Assembly: GCF_038051995.1 (NCBI RefSeq)
Contig: NZ_CP150290.1
Location: 5,322,001-5,386,000 of the forward strand
Source: Paenibacillus sp. FSL H8-0537
Lineage (GTDB): Bacteria > Bacillota > Bacilli > Paenibacillales > Paenibacillaceae
DNA length: 64,000 nucleotides
Reading direction: 5' to 3'
The position numbers and the translations under genes are program-made. Shown here piece by piece: positions 27,482-36,887 of the stretch. How positions within the stretch are numbered: position 1 is the stretch's first letter; every line of letters begins with the position of its first letter. Below the pieces are notes generated by a model. That model did not search any database. It had not been told where the DNA came from and saw only the letters and a list, made by a program, of their open reading frames with translations.

Positions 27482-28712
27482 TCCTACTCATCATAATGTC
27501 TTCCTTCATTTGATCGTGATAATGCGTGAAGCCGGAAATTTGGCTGGAAATGATTTTGCCCAGCACCTTGATTTTCGTCTCCAATGGCAGAAAACGGTAC
27601 ATATAAGCCGAAATGCGGTTATTCTCTTCCGTGAACAAAATATCCTGGGCGAAATTGCCCCATTTGTCCGCGGGCATTAAATTAACAACCATACCGCCAA
27701 GCGCCGAGGGCAGCAGCATATTGGAGCCATGCACCCCGACAATGACCGCGCTGGAGGCGTAAATCTCGCAAGCCATCAGCTCCGCTTCCAGATTGAATTT
27801 GCTTACACGGCAATCATCAATCCAATCGGGGAAAGCGAAGGAGCGGCCAAGTCCGACTACGCTGAACTTAATGTCCTTCTCCTGCTTTCTAATCTTGCTA
27901 AAAAGCTTGACGATCTTGTTGCGCTGCGACCAAATAATCGGCTTAAGCAGCATCCGCAGCAGCTTATAGCGCTTCGCCGCTTTAATGACATAAGGATTAT
28001 CGAGCCATACCCGATCCTCACGCCAAATAAAAGTAATCCGCGTCGGCCCAGGCTGGGGCTCCTCCATCTGGAATGGGCGCATTTTCGTAAAATGCTCAAT
28101 ATTGAATCGGCTCGGATGCGAATAGGCCCTGCTGACGAAAACCTGTTCAAAACGCTCGCACTGCGCTGAAATTTGCTCATCCAGCTGCGGATAGAACCGC
28201 TGCGCCTTGGAGAGCGGCACATTGACCGTCCACACCTCCGCCGCATAATCCGGTACCATCCATTTCATAAACGATTGCACGAGGACGATAATGCCGATAT
28301 CCGGGTTTTCGGTACGTTCACGTTCAGCGTTCAGCAGCTTGAGCAGGGAATGACCGTAAAGAAAGTCGATGCAGTTAATGATAACTACATCGCGGCAAGC
28401 CTCGCGTATCTCTACCTCAAGCCTGACCTGTTCATCAGCAGTTGGATGCTGTAGGCTATGAAGCAGCGGATTCCCGAGCCAGCCTCTGGATTCCTCATGA
28501 CCACTAAGCGTGTATGACGAAAGGTCAATCAAATACGGATAGGTCGTTGCATGCCCGACCTTCAAATCCTCCACGTATTCGCCGCCGCAGGCCGGGCAGC
28601 ACGCTTCCACGCATACATGAATGCCCTGCCACAGCACTCGTTCATTGGCAAGAACAACGCCGCAGTGCCGGCAAATGCCTTCATGCTCGATTACCGGTTT
28701 AATTTTAATCAT
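27474..28712 (-). CDS. Putative GT61-like glycosyltransferase with zinc ribbon
   Basis: A 412-residue protein. The N-terminus carries two C-x2-C pairs (Cys14/17 and Cys39/42), likely a zinc ribbon. The C-terminal half has IVGVHGSNMLLPSALG, resembling the GxHG-x-x-L-x-N motif of the DUF563/GT61 family. It is probably a glycosyltransferase of the cluster, but the match is partial and the zinc ribbon is not a standard part of that family. It starts 69 bases after the gmd stop. Confidence 0.45.
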   Translation of the reverse strand: MIKIKPVIEHEGICRHCGVVLANERVLWQGIHVCVEACCPACGGEYVEDLKVGHATTYPYLIDLSSYTLSGHEESRGWLGNPLLHSLQHPTADEQVRLEVEIREACRDVVIINCIDFLYGHSLLKLLNAERERTENPDIGIIVLVQSFMKWMVPDYAAEVWTVNVPLSKAQRFYPQLDEQISAQCERFEQVFVSRAYSHPSRFNIEHFTKMRPFQMEEPQPGPTRITFIWREDRVWLDNPYVIKAAKRYKLLRMLLKPIIWSQRNKIVKLFSKIRKQEKDIKFSVVGLGRSFAFPDWIDDCRVSKFNLEAELMACEIYASSAVIVGVHGSNMLLPSALGGMVVNLMPADKWGNFAQDILFTEENNRISAYMYRFLPLETKIKVLGKIISSQISGFTHYHDQMKEDIMMSRNG

Positions 28713-28743
28713 CGCTCACTCCAGCTTTCTTCAAAAATAAAGA

Positions 28744-28764
28744 GCGGCAGAATTGCTCTGCCGC
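28744..28764 (-). terminator. Internal hairpin after gmd
   Basis: GCGGCAGA and TCTGCCGC form an 8-base stem, followed on the minus strand by TCTTTATTTTTG. It is a plausible weak intrinsic terminator inside the operon. Confidence 0.5.
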
Positions 28765-28781
28765 CCTGTTCTGCTTTTTAA

Positions 28782-29822
<1,041 letters not shown>

Positions 29823-29877
29823 TTAAAAGCATGCTGAAAAAGAAGCTGCGCTTTTTTTCATGACACTTTTATCTGCA

Positions 29878-30816
29878 TTAGTGGTTGACTAGAGCTTCCT
29901 TCTGATACGCGGCATATACCGCTTTCAGACCTTCTTCAAGCGTAATGCTGGATTTCCAGCCGAGCCTGTTCAGCTTCGTTACATCGACGAGCTTGCGCGG
30001 CGTTCCATCAGCAACGGTGGTGTTGAATGTAATTTCCCCTTCATACCCCACGATAGAACCGATTAGCTCTGCGAGCTCTTTAATTGAAATATCTTCGCCT
30101 ACGCCAATATTGACGATGTCATTGCCATCATAATGGCGCATTAAGTAGATGCAGGCATCCGCCAAATCATCGGAGTGCAGGAACTCGCGCTTTGGATTGC
30201 CGGAGCCCCATACTTCCACTGATGGCTGGCCGGATTGCTTAGCTTCATGAAATTTACGAATAAGGGCGGGCAGCACATGCGAAGTTTTTAGATCGAAGTT
30301 GTCATTAGGCCCATAGAGGTTAGTTGGCATAGCGGAAATGAAGGTTGTACCGTATTGCCGGTTATACGATTGGCACATTTGAATGCCGGCGATTTTGGCA
30401 ATTGCATAAGGCGCATTTGTCGGCTCCAGCTCGCCCGTCAGCAAATATTCCTCTTTCAGCGGCTGCGGAGCAAATTTAGGATAAATGCAGGTTGAGCCCA
30501 AAAATAATAGTTTGCCAACACGCGTCTGATAAGCGGCATCTATGACATTCGTTTGAATGAGCAAATTATCTCGAATAAAGTCGGCTGGGTAATCGTTGTT
30601 TGCCACGATGCCACCCACTTTAGCCGCAGCGAGAAACACATAATCGAAAGCTTCTTGCTCAAAAAAAGCGAGCACCTCATCCTTTTTGCGTAAATCCAGC
30701 TCCGCGCTAGTGCGATATACAAGATTTTGATAGCCTTGCTCTTGAAGGGCTCTGACGATAGCCGAGCCAACAAGCCCCCGGTGTCCCGCCACATAAATTT
30801 TAGCTCCTATTTCCAT
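29878..30816 (-). CDS. fcl: GDP-L-fucose synthase
   Basis: A 312-residue epimerase/reductase: Rossmann [11 protein letters not shown], substrate motif [14 protein letters not shown], and YAIAK catalytic Tyr/Lys. It carries out epimerisation and NADPH reduction to GDP-L-fucose. ATG 30816 follows GAGAGGAATAAAGGG; the longer frame upstream has no domain. Its presence with gmd and manC predicts a fucose-containing polymer. The 258-base gap upstream of it holds no gene. Confidence 0.92.
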   Translation of the reverse strand: MEIGAKIYVAGHRGLVGSAIVRALQEQGYQNLVYRTSAELDLRKKDEVLAFFEQEAFDYVFLAAAKVGGIVANNDYPADFIRDNLLIQTNVIDAAYQTRVGKLLFLGSTCIYPKFAPQPLKEEYLLTGELEPTNAPYAIAKIAGIQMCQSYNRQYGTTFISAMPTNLYGPNDNFDLKTSHVLPALIRKFHEAKQSGQPSVEVWGSGNPKREFLHSDDLADACIYLMRHYDGNDIVNIGVGEDISIKELAELIGSIVGYEGEITFNTTVADGTPRKLVDVTKLNRLGWKSSITLEEGLKAVYAAYQKEALVNH

Positions 30817-31074
30817 CCCTTTATTCCTCTCCCTTTTAGCGGGCTGTGCTTTTAAAATCTTTTCTTGTTTAAAGGTAAAGTGAATAAGACGTAGCGGAAT
30901 GAAAAGCTTGGACTGGAGAAGCGTCAGCGTTCGCTTTTGGCCCACAATTTCCACCGCAGATGCGGTTTAATTGAAGAAATTGAAGGTCAATGGCGATCGG
31001 AAGCCGGGCTTTTCATGCAGCGAAGCTTCTTTTTCACGCCACCTTTTCACAATAAAGGTTTCGAAGCCCCGCCC

Positions 31075-31764
31075 CTAATATGCATCCTTTGAACCGAACA
31101 TCACCTTAACGGTCAATAAAATAATTTTTATATCAAAAATAATGCTTCTTTGCTTAATATATTGGAGGTCGAGCTCCACCATTTCATGAAAATTCAGCTC
31201 ATTACGACCGCTCACCTGCCATAGGCCCGTGCAGCCAGGCGTTACGCGCAGTCGCAGCTTGTCATAGCTGCTGTAGGTTTCCACTTCCCGGGGCACCGGT
31301 GGACGGGGACCGACGAGCGACATATCGCCAAGCAGCACGTTCCAAAACTGCGGCAGCTCATCAATGCTCGTTTTTCGTATAAATCGGCCGATCTTTGTAA
31401 TGCGCGGGTCTTCCTTCATTTTGAACATCGCGCCTTCTACCTCATTTTTGCTAAGCAAATCTTCCAGCATATCTTCGGCATTGGAAACCATGGAGCGGAA
31501 TTTGTACATTTTAAACGTCCGCTCATTACGTCCAACCCTCGTCTGGTAAAAGAAGATTTTGCCGCGCGGGTCCTCCAGCTTGATGAGAGTAGCCACGAGA
31601 ATAAAAATCGGCGATAAAATCATAATGCCTGTAGCTGCCCCGATAATATCCACTGCCCGCTTTGCCATTAAATAGAGACGTAGCGACCTTCTTTTCTCAA
31701 AGCTTGCATTAAAACCGCCTTCCAATACGGCCCTGGCATCATTGCGCTGCGGGGATGGGGGCAT
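31075..31764 (-). CDS. Initiating sugar-phosphate transferase (undecaprenyl-phosphate)
   Basis: A 229-residue short-form polyprenyl-phosphate hexose-1-phosphate transferase: one hydrophobic segment at about 38-62, KMYKFRSM, DELPQFWNVLLGDMSLVGPR and TPGCTGLWQVSGRN. It starts repeat-unit synthesis by loading the first sugar phosphate onto undecaprenyl phosphate at the cytoplasmic face. ATG 31764 follows GAGGTG at seven bases; the TTG two codons earlier is less well placed. Confidence 0.9.
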   Translation of the reverse strand: MPPSPQRNDARAVLEGGFNASFEKRRSLRLYLMAKRAVDIIGAATGIMILSPIFILVATLIKLEDPRGKIFFYQTRVGRNERTFKMYKFRSMVSNAEDMLEDLLSKNEVEGAMFKMKEDPRITKIGRFIRKTSIDELPQFWNVLLGDMSLVGPRPPVPREVETYSSYDKLRLRVTPGCTGLWQVSGRNELNFHEMVELDLQYIKQRSIIFDIKIILLTVKVMFGSKDAY

Positions 31765-31859
31765 TCGCAATCACCTCAATTAAATAGTAGAATAACGATT
31801 TCAATACTCCAAGCAAAAACGACTTCGTCGTCCTTCTGGGACGTGCGAAGAGCTTTGTC

Positions 31860-31907
31860 GAGAAATATAGAGAAAGTATGACGAAATCATATACTTTCCT
31901 ATATTTG
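31860..31907. repeat. Palindromic repeat, copy 2
   Basis: A 16-base-arm hairpin (AAATATAG-x-GAAAGTAT and ATACTTTCCTATATTT). It is the inverted near-copy of 25985-26030 and lies between galU and the sugar transferase gene. Confidence 0.7.
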
Positions 31908-31930
31908 AAAAAACAGCGGGGTGCGCTGCG

Positions 31931-32821
31931 CTAGTTTGCTTTAATCAGTTGCTCTCTGACCAAAATTTCCTCAAGAACCGATAGCAGTTGGCCGCGAAGC
32001 TCTTGATTTTGCAAGGCGAAATCGAGTGTCGTTTTAATAAAGCCGAGCTTTTCACCAACATCGTACCGAATGCCTTCGAAATCATAAGCAAATACGCCCT
32101 GATGCTCATTCAGCTTCTGAATCGCGTCGGTGAGCTGAATTTCGCCGCTGACGCCCTCTTCCTGCTTTTCCAGAAAGCCAAATATTTCAGGGGTTAATAT
32201 GTATCGCCCCATAATAGCCAAGTTCGACGGCGCCTGGCCTCTCGCCGGCTTTTCCACGAAATGGTTCACCTCATAGAGGCGGTCAAATTTTTCTAATATA
32301 TCTACGATGCCGTAACGATCCGTCTGATCATCCGCCACCGTCTGGACGCCAATAACTGATTTTTGCGTTTTTTCATATTGCTCAATCAGCTGCTTCACGC
32401 AAGGCACTTCCGCTTGGACGATGTCATCTCCGAGCAGTACCGCAAACGGCTCATTGCCGATAAAATTGCGTGCACACCATACGGCGTGGCCAAGCCCCTT
32501 CGCTTCCTTCTGCCGGATATAATGAATATCTACATTGGAGGAGCGTCTGACTTCGTCCAGCAGATCGAATTTCCCTTTGCTGAACAGATTGTTCTCCAAC
32601 TCGAAGGCATGGTCAAAATGGTCTTCAATCGCCCGCTTGCCCTTGCCCGTTACAATAATAATATCTTCAATTCCTGATGCCACCGCTTCTTCAACGATAT
32701 ACTGGATCGTCGGCTTATCCACGATAGGCAGCATTTCCTTCGGCATTGCTTTCGTCGCTGGCAGGAAACGTGTTCCGAGCCCTGCAGCAGGTATAATTGC
32801 TTTTTTGACCTTCTTCATCAT
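31931..32821 (-). CDS. galU: UTP-glucose-1-phosphate uridylyltransferase
   Basis: A 296-residue Gal[21 protein letters not shown] at the N-terminus, [13 protein letters not shown], and LGDDIV. It makes UDP-glucose, needed for glucosyl units and for Ugd downstream. Two adjacent ATG codons follow GGTGATGG; the first is taken. It is separated from the tyrosine kinase gene by 280 bases that hold a terminator-like hairpin and a structured RNA. Confidence 0.94.
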   Translation of the reverse strand: MMKKVKKAIIPAAGLGTRFLPATKAMPKEMLPIVDKPTIQYIVEEAVASGIEDIIIVTGKGKRAIEDHFDHAFELENNLFSKGKFDLLDEVRRSSNVDIHYIRQKEAKGLGHAVWCARNFIGNEPFAVLLGDDIVQAEVPCVKQLIEQYEKTQKSVIGVQTVADDQTDRYGIVDILEKFDRLYEVNHFVEKPARGQAPSNLAIMGRYILTPEIFGFLEKQEEGVSGEIQLTDAIQKLNEHQGVFAYDFEGIRYDVGEKLGFIKTTLDFALQNQELRGQLLSVLEEILVREQLIKAN

Positions 32822-32883
32822 CCATCACCCTATCCCTATTTATTCTTTATCTATGGCTGCCATTCTTAGAAGTTAAAAATGCT

Positions 32884-32920
32884 AGTTATTGCCTCTTGCC
32901 TATAACAAAAGGCAATAACT
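32884..32920 (-). terminator. Terminator-like hairpin before galU
   Basis: AGTTATTGCCT pairs perfectly with AGGCAATAACT over a 15-base loop, and on the minus strand AGCATTTTTAAC follows. It lies inside the operon just after the structured RNA, so it would need to be read through. Confidence 0.65.
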
Positions 32921-32947
32921 ATTATTTTTAACAGGGCATTTAACCCT

Positions 32948-33065
32948 TCCTCACATCACACCCTCGACAATCATGTCTAAGGTCGCTTAACCCACAGCGT
33001 GACCGAGTGCCTACCCTGATAAAGGTGTTATAGGCATGACCTGAGCCGTTTGGCTCCGTAATTCG
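32948..33065 (-). ncRNA. Structured leader RNA, candidate EAR (eps-associated antitermination RNA)
   Basis: About 118 bases with several well-formed helices. GAGCC/GGCTC forms a hairpin at 33043-33056; TGCCTA/TAGGCA pairs at 33008-33036; GGTCGC/GCG-T-GACC pairs at 32981-33004; GACA/TGTC forms a hairpin at 32966-32977; and CTCG/CGAG (32963-32966 with 33004-33007) can close them. The place, after an epsB-like kinase gene and ahead of sugar genes, is that of the EAR (epsC) RNA of Bacillales exopolysaccharide operons, which promotes processive antitermination. Assignment rests on position and structure, as the consensus was not compared. Confidence 0.55.
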
Positions 33066-33101
33066 TTTCTTTTTTCTGAAAATCAAGCTATGGCAGACCG
33101 C

Positions 33102-33794
33102 TTAGGATTTAGCTGTTTCATAATATTGCAGCTGAATATCCTCGCTGTCCTTCGGATTGATTTTATTCATGACGACTCCGACGATTTGCGCCTGGACGCG
33201 GTCCAGATTCGCCTTCATCTTTTTGACCATTTCCTTCTTCACCTTGCCTGCCAGCACAACCAGCACAACGCCATCGCAAAACGCGCTTACGATTAGGGCA
33301 TCCGTTACAGCAAGCACGGGCGGGGTATCAAACAAAATAACGTCATAATGCTCTTTCCACTCCTGCACGAGCGATTTCATCTTATTAGAGCCCAGCATCT
33401 CGGAGGGATTCGGTGGAATCGGGCCGGAGGTAATGACCGATAAATGCTCGACCATCGTATCCATTACCGCCTCCTGCCACGAAAATTGATTGGATATGGC
33501 GCTGCTGAGACCGATGCGATTCGGCTTGTCAAACACTTGATGCAAGGACGGCTTGCGCATATCAGCATCAACCAGCAGCACCTTGCGTTCCTCTTGGGCA
33601 ATCGTGACCGCCAGATTGGTGATCGTCGTCGTCTTGCCTTCATCCGGCTGTGAGGAGGCGATCATTAAAATTTGCTTGGGCGTATCGATTTCGGCATATT
33701 GGATGTTGGTGCGAAGCGTTCGGTAAACTTCCGAAATGGGAGAATTGGGATTCGTTAACGCTACTAAATTCGTCTCACTGGTTAATCGTCGCAT
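33102..33794 (-). CDS. Bacterial tyrosine kinase (CpsD/CapB/EpsB family)
   Basis: A 230-residue BY-kinase: Walker A SSQPDEGKTTT near 47-57, Walker A' LLVDADMRKP at 73-82, Walker B VILFDTPP. The C-terminal tyrosine cluster is reduced to one Tyr pair (QYYETAKS). It works with the membrane modulator encoded just upstream to control polymer length and export. ATG 33794 overlaps the modulator gene by 20 bases. No cognate phosphatase gene is in this operon. Confidence 0.9.
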   Translation of the reverse strand: MRRLTSETNLVALTNPNSPISEVYRTLRTNIQYAEIDTPKQILMIASSQPDEGKTTTITNLAVTIAQEERKVLLVDADMRKPSLHQVFDKPNRIGLSSAISNQFSWQEAVMDTMVEHLSVITSGPIPPNPSEMLGSNKMKSLVQEWKEHYDVILFDTPPVLAVTDALIVSAFCDGVVLVVLAGKVKKEMVKKMKANLDRVQAQIVGVVMNKINPKDSEDIQLQYYETAKS

Positions 33795-34527
33795 GCTGCC
33801 CTTCACCTACCCCTTGGTTATTCAATACACGCTTGCGGGAAGGACGGACATCTTCCTTCGTCATCTTCGGTACAGAGGCAATGACCGGAATACCCAGCAC
33901 CGCTTCAACCTCGGACTCCATCTTAAACGTGTCATCCAAATACTCAATCAGAAACACAAGTCCAATCGCCAGCATAAGCGCTGCAATAAAGCTAACCAGA
34001 ATGACGAAAATGGGATTGTTGTTTATGGGATACGCAGCGGCCGTTTCATTCGCTTTATCCAGGACTGTAACGTTGTCGACCTTCATAATGAGGGGAATTT
34101 GTTCCTTGAAGACTGTGGATACCGCATTGACCATTTTCGCAGCCCGTACATACGATTGATCTCGAATCAGCAAATCCATAACCTGCGAATTTTCGGCAGA
34201 GGAGACGGATATGCGTCCAGCCAGCTGCGTCGGTGTAATGTTCAACTCGGGATAACGCTCGGTCACCAGACTAAGTATCGTCTCTGATTTTATAATGACC
34301 TTGTAAGAATTTATCATCATAATATTCGTTTGCAGCGTTCCTACGCTTGGGGAAAACTGGCCGTCAGGCAGGGCGGTTTGATTGACGAGCAGCCGGGCAT
34401 GAGCTTGATAGATGGGGGTCGTAAAAAAGAAGCTTTTTACCGCTGCTGCCACACAGGCGATAAGAACAATGACCGCAACCAGCCCTATTTTTTTTCGGAC
34501 GATTTTCATATATTGTTTCAACTCCAC
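33775..34527 (-). CDS. Wzz/CapA-type polysaccharide co-polymerase (kinase modulator)
   Basis: A 250-residue protein with two membrane helices (about 16-36 and 174-196) flanking an extracytoplasmic domain and a short cytoplasmic tail, the layout of CapA/YveK modulators. It activates the tyrosine kinase and sets chain length. The start is GTG at 34527, six bases after GGAGGG. It is the first gene of the exopolysaccharide operon. Confidence 0.9.
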   Translation of the reverse strand: MELKQYMKIVRKKIGLVAVIVLIACVAAAVKSFFFTTPIYQAHARLLVNQTALPDGQFSPSVGTLQTNIMMINSYKVIIKSETILSLVTERYPELNITPTQLAGRISVSSAENSQVMDLLIRDQSYVRAAKMVNAVSTVFKEQIPLIMKVDNVTVLDKANETAAAYPINNNPIFVILVSFIAALMLAIGLVFLIEYLDDTFKMESEVEAVLGIPVIASVPKMTKEDVRPSRKRVLNNQGVGEGQHATINQ

Positions 34528-34724
34528 TGTTATCCCTCCACAGGCTATCCGTATTTCTATGTCTATTTCGAAAAAGCTGAAACTTGTCTCTTAGAGTCGA
34601 GCCTTCTCAGCAGCTGACATAATGACGTCACTCATCCACCCTTTCATTCTGATATTCTTTTTTCTTCTGACAAATACGGATGCTTTTAGCGCCATTTTCC
34701 ATAAGCGTCTGCCGCCTGTTGATT

Positions 34725-34780
34725 GATACATTATGTATTTTTATAACCCTAACTTTACGATACAATACGTATCATGTCAA
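34725..34780 (-). promoter_or_regulatory. Exopolysaccharide operon promoter with two GATAC dyads
   Basis: On the minus strand TTGACA (34775-34780), a 17-base spacer and TAAAGT (34752-34757) form a good promoter about 225 bases before the first gene. The spacer is filled by GATACAATACGTATC (34759-34773). A second copy, GATACATTATGTATT, lies at 34725-34739, past the start of transcription. This arrangement fits repression. Confidence 0.65.
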
Positions 34781-34999
34781 TAGATTTTTCACATATTTTC
34801 ATAAAAATGCGTCAGAATGTAACTGAAAGCGCAATCCTAAAAAAGAGAGCGTTTTCACTGAAAAACTCCGTATTCTCTAGGGAAAATGGGACTTTTTTAT
34901 AATTCAAACTAACTTATATGTAGAAAACGCGTGTTTATTCTTAGAGGATAGGCGAGGAACAGCCTGTAATATGGCGAGGTAGATTTATAGACAAAATTT

Positions 35000-35014
35000 G
35001 ATACATTTTGTATA
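35000..35014. promoter_or_regulatory. Further GATACA dyad
   Basis: GATACATTTTGTATA matches the GATACA-N3-TGTATC pattern except the last base. It lies 220 bases beyond the exopolysaccharide -35 and about 200 bases ahead of the first island gene. Confidence 0.45.
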
Positions 35015-35144
35015 CAAAACTAGATAGAAGGTCCTGAGGCTGATGGCTTCGGCCAAAGTAGGTAGATGGGATGCTCCGTGTTGAAGCAGTGCGAGCCATA
35101 TCTATTGTTCGGTGAAAATAAAGTATTAGGCTCGTAACGTATCA

Positions 35145-35168
35145 TTAAGCTAACGGACAGTTTAGTTC
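35145..35168. repeat. 24-base island element, copy 1
   Basis: It reads from TTAAGCTAACGGACAG to TTTAGTTC and is the same as 35954-35977 at 20 of 24 positions. It is located before the first small island gene. Confidence 0.65.
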
Positions 35169-35216
35169 CCGTAAATGTAGTAAAATAAGGATAATATTTT
35201 TCGTCGGAGGTGTAGG

Positions 35217-35462
35217 TTGAAAATAAAAATATTGAGTAAGGAGCGGCTTATTATTATTGACGATTACTTTAAAATTGGTGGAGCCCCAGAGCCTAATAGT
35301 TTTTGTGTCACCTGTAATAATGGACTCTTTTATTACGATAGATATGATGCTACCTTCTGTGCGTATTGTGTTGAATGGATAACCCCAAATTGCGGTAAAA
35401 TCGACTGCTTTTATTGCAATACAAGACCCTATATTCCACTTAAGATAAAAACCTTAGGTTAA
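35217..35462 (+). CDS. Small Cys-rich hypothetical protein
   Basis: An 81-residue protein starting with TTG six bases after GGAGG. Cysteines are spaced C30-x2-C33, C48-x2-C51 and C59-x4-C64-x2-C67, which suggests one or two zinc-binding knuckles. There is no signal peptide or membrane segment. It is AT-rich and first in a row of small orphan genes; I do not recognise the family. Such rows often hold immunity or antitoxin genes, but no toxin partner is visible here. Confidence 0.55.
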   Translation: MKIKILSKERLIIIDDYFKIGGAPEPNSFCVTCNNGLFYYDRYDATFCAYCVEWITPNCGKIDCFYCNTRPYIPLKIKTLG

Positions 35463-35488
35463 GACCAATTATTAATGGGGGCACTTTA

Positions 35489-35950
35489 ATGAACAAAATA
35501 GAGTGTAAAACAAAGATCAGACACGGGTATGTAGATAGATATGTTGATGGGATAATCACTAAATGCGAGAAAAATACTGAGTTTTTTGATTTTAATATTG
35601 ATGGAAACTCACTTTACGATCGATTTCAGTCATACGATTTCATTTCGGTACTCCAGCATAAGGAAGAGTCGGCACAACGAGAAGAAATAGAAAAGTTATT
35701 ACTGAAGAGAACTTCTGAATTGGACAGTAGGAGATATTTTCTCTATGTATGCCCTATGTGTGCTGATTTAGGTTGTGGAGCAATTACAGTTTCCATAAGG
35801 CTTGAAGGAGAGAATATTATCTGGAGTGATTTTAGTTATGAAGATGGCGAGACAACAAAAACATTGAAAATCGGTACTTTTATGTTTGATTGGTTGGAGT
35901 ATTCGGACAGTATCTTGTCTTCAATATTCGATAATCATAAATCCATGTAA
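35489..35950 (+). CDS. Hypothetical protein, possible immunity-type
   Basis: A 153-residue soluble protein with the conspicuous motif YVCPMCADLGCGAITVSI followed by IIWSDFSYEDG. A similar C-P-x-C-x-D-x-G-C-G-A-I-T pattern occurs in small orphan proteins of many bacteria, whose role I cannot state. ATG 35489 follows GGGGGCAC. It lies 26 bases after the Cys-rich gene, probably in the same transcript, and is followed by the second 24-base element. Confidence 0.6.
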   Translation: MNKIECKTKIRHGYVDRYVDGIITKCEKNTEFFDFNIDGNSLYDRFQSYDFISVLQHKEESAQREEIEKLLLKRTSELDSRRYFLYVCPMCADLGCGAITVSIRLEGENIIWSDFSYEDGETTKTLKIGTFMFDWLEYSDSILSSIFDNHKSM

Positions 35951-35953
35951 TTA

Positions 35954-35977
35954 TTAAGCTAACGAAGAATTTAGTTC
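35954..35977. repeat. 24-base island element, copy 2
   Basis: It reads from TTAAGCTAACGAAGAA to TTTAGTTC and lies four bases after the stop of the preceding gene. It marks the border between two small-gene units. Confidence 0.65.
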
Positions 35978-36070
35978 AGTGCATCATCGTGCATATTACC
36001 TTCAGACAGCTACACAATCTAAAGAGCAATATAATTCCAATAGCTGATTCTAAAAAAGGGGGATAAATAG

Positions 36071-36322
36071 GTGAATATTGACTTGTTGGTTTTAACTAAA
36101 GTAATAAATAACTGGGATCCTGTTGGTCTTTTAGAAGGAGGAGCCCCAGAAGATGAATACAGTATTGAAATAAGGAAAATTGTAGCACAATGCTCCTTGT
36201 GCAAGTCTGAAACAGACTTAGCGAAACTCATTTATACAGTATTCAACGACAAAATGAGTGTAAAACTAAATCATCTTGCTTGTTTAAATCAGGCATTTAA
36301 AATAACTGAACAAGTGAAATAA
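36071..36322 (+). CDS. DUF1871-like small protein
   Basis: An 83-residue protein with NNWDPVGLLEGGAPEDEYSIEI near the N-terminus, the typical W-D-P-x-G-L...A-P-x-D-E-Y motif of DUF1871 proteins, followed by a helical second half. The function is unknown; the family is common as short stand-alone genes in Bacillales islands. The start is GTG at 36071 after GGGGGA. Confidence 0.65.
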   Translation: MNIDLLVLTKVINNWDPVGLLEGGAPEDEYSIEIRKIVAQCSLCKSETDLAKLIYTVFNDKMSVKLNHLACLNQAFKITEQVK

Positions 36323-36389
36323 CAGAAACAGTTATTCAACACTAACGAGGAAAGATAGTCAGGGTAATGATAATATCCTGGCGAACTAG

Positions 36390-36566
36390 AAACGGATCGC
36401 ACTAGTTATTAATTTTCGATTTGATTCTCTGATTGAATTTGTACAAACCGTACGCTATAAAGAATCTTTGATTGCCCGGTACCACTACACGCAAGATTTT
36501 GATGGAGAGGTTATAAATGATGTGCTAAGTTTTGAGAAGTATTTAATACTTGCGAAAGAAGGTTAA
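36390..36566 (+). pseudogene. Gene fragment lacking a start
   Basis: A 58-codon open frame with a protein-like sequence (for example FDSLIEFVQTVRYKESLIAR and DGEVINDVLSFEKYLILAKE) begins directly after an in-frame TAG and has no usable start codon. It ends in TAA inside a third copy of the TTAAGCTA element. It looks like the 3' remnant of a small island gene. Confidence 0.45.
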
Positions 36567-36570
36567 GCTA

Positions 36571-36671
36571 CGGGAATCGTTAGTTTAATGACAACAGCGG
36601 CAGTCTACAAATTATTTTTCCAAAGCTGACGATTCTTCATTACAAAAATCACATTAAATCAACGATTCCCG
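36571..36671. repeat. 101-base element with 20-base terminal inverted repeats
   Basis: The left arm 36571-36590 (CGGGAATCGTTAGTTTAATG) and the right arm 36652-36671 match as inverted repeats at 18 of 20 positions, enclosing 61 non-coding bases. This could be a miniature mobile element or a large cruciform. No clear target-site duplication is seen. Confidence 0.6.
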
Positions 36672-36695
36672 TCTAATACTTTATTTCGTATTATC

Positions 36696-36728
36696 AGGCC
36701 AACCAGAGATTTATGGTTGGCCTTTTTT
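36696..36728 (+). terminator. Terminator of the small-gene island
   Basis: AGGCCAACC pairs with GGTTGGCCT, followed by TTTTTT on the plus strand. It ends rightward transcription from the island. Confidence 0.9.
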
Positions 36729-36807
36729 CTTTCGACACCTACATACTGCCCTCTGTTTCAATCGCCACGTCTCCTATTTATTAATGAAGGCTTATAAATA
36801 TCCATAT

Positions 36808-36851
36808 CAAAAAACAGGGCATGGGAACGAATAACGTCCCATACCCTGTTT
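36808..36851 (-). terminator. Terminator of the acetyltransferase gene
   Basis: AAACAGGG-x-ATGGGA pairs with TCCCAT-x-CCCTGTTT, followed by six T on the minus strand. It lies 37 bases beyond the stop. Confidence 0.85.
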
Positions 36852-36887
36852 GCTGCCCTAACTATTGCAAATGCTGTGGCACTCCGC

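Larger units (their letters stand above)
34781..35216. other. Intergenic stretch between EPS promoter and small-gene island
   Basis: About 430 AT-rich bases with no convincing coding frame. It holds one GATACA dyad (35000-35014) and the first copy of the 24-base island element (35145-35168). No transposase remnant was recognised. Confidence 0.6.

Noticed and set aside
33800..34159. Plus-strand frames of 169-183 residues opposite the kinase modulator gene
   Set aside because: They are antisense to two recognised exopolysaccharide genes and show no ribosome site or domain.
36571..36671. An integron attC-like recombination site
   Set aside because: The inverted arms carry GTTAG...CAAC in the opposite order to the RYYYAAC...GTTRRRY layout of attC, and no integrase is visible.
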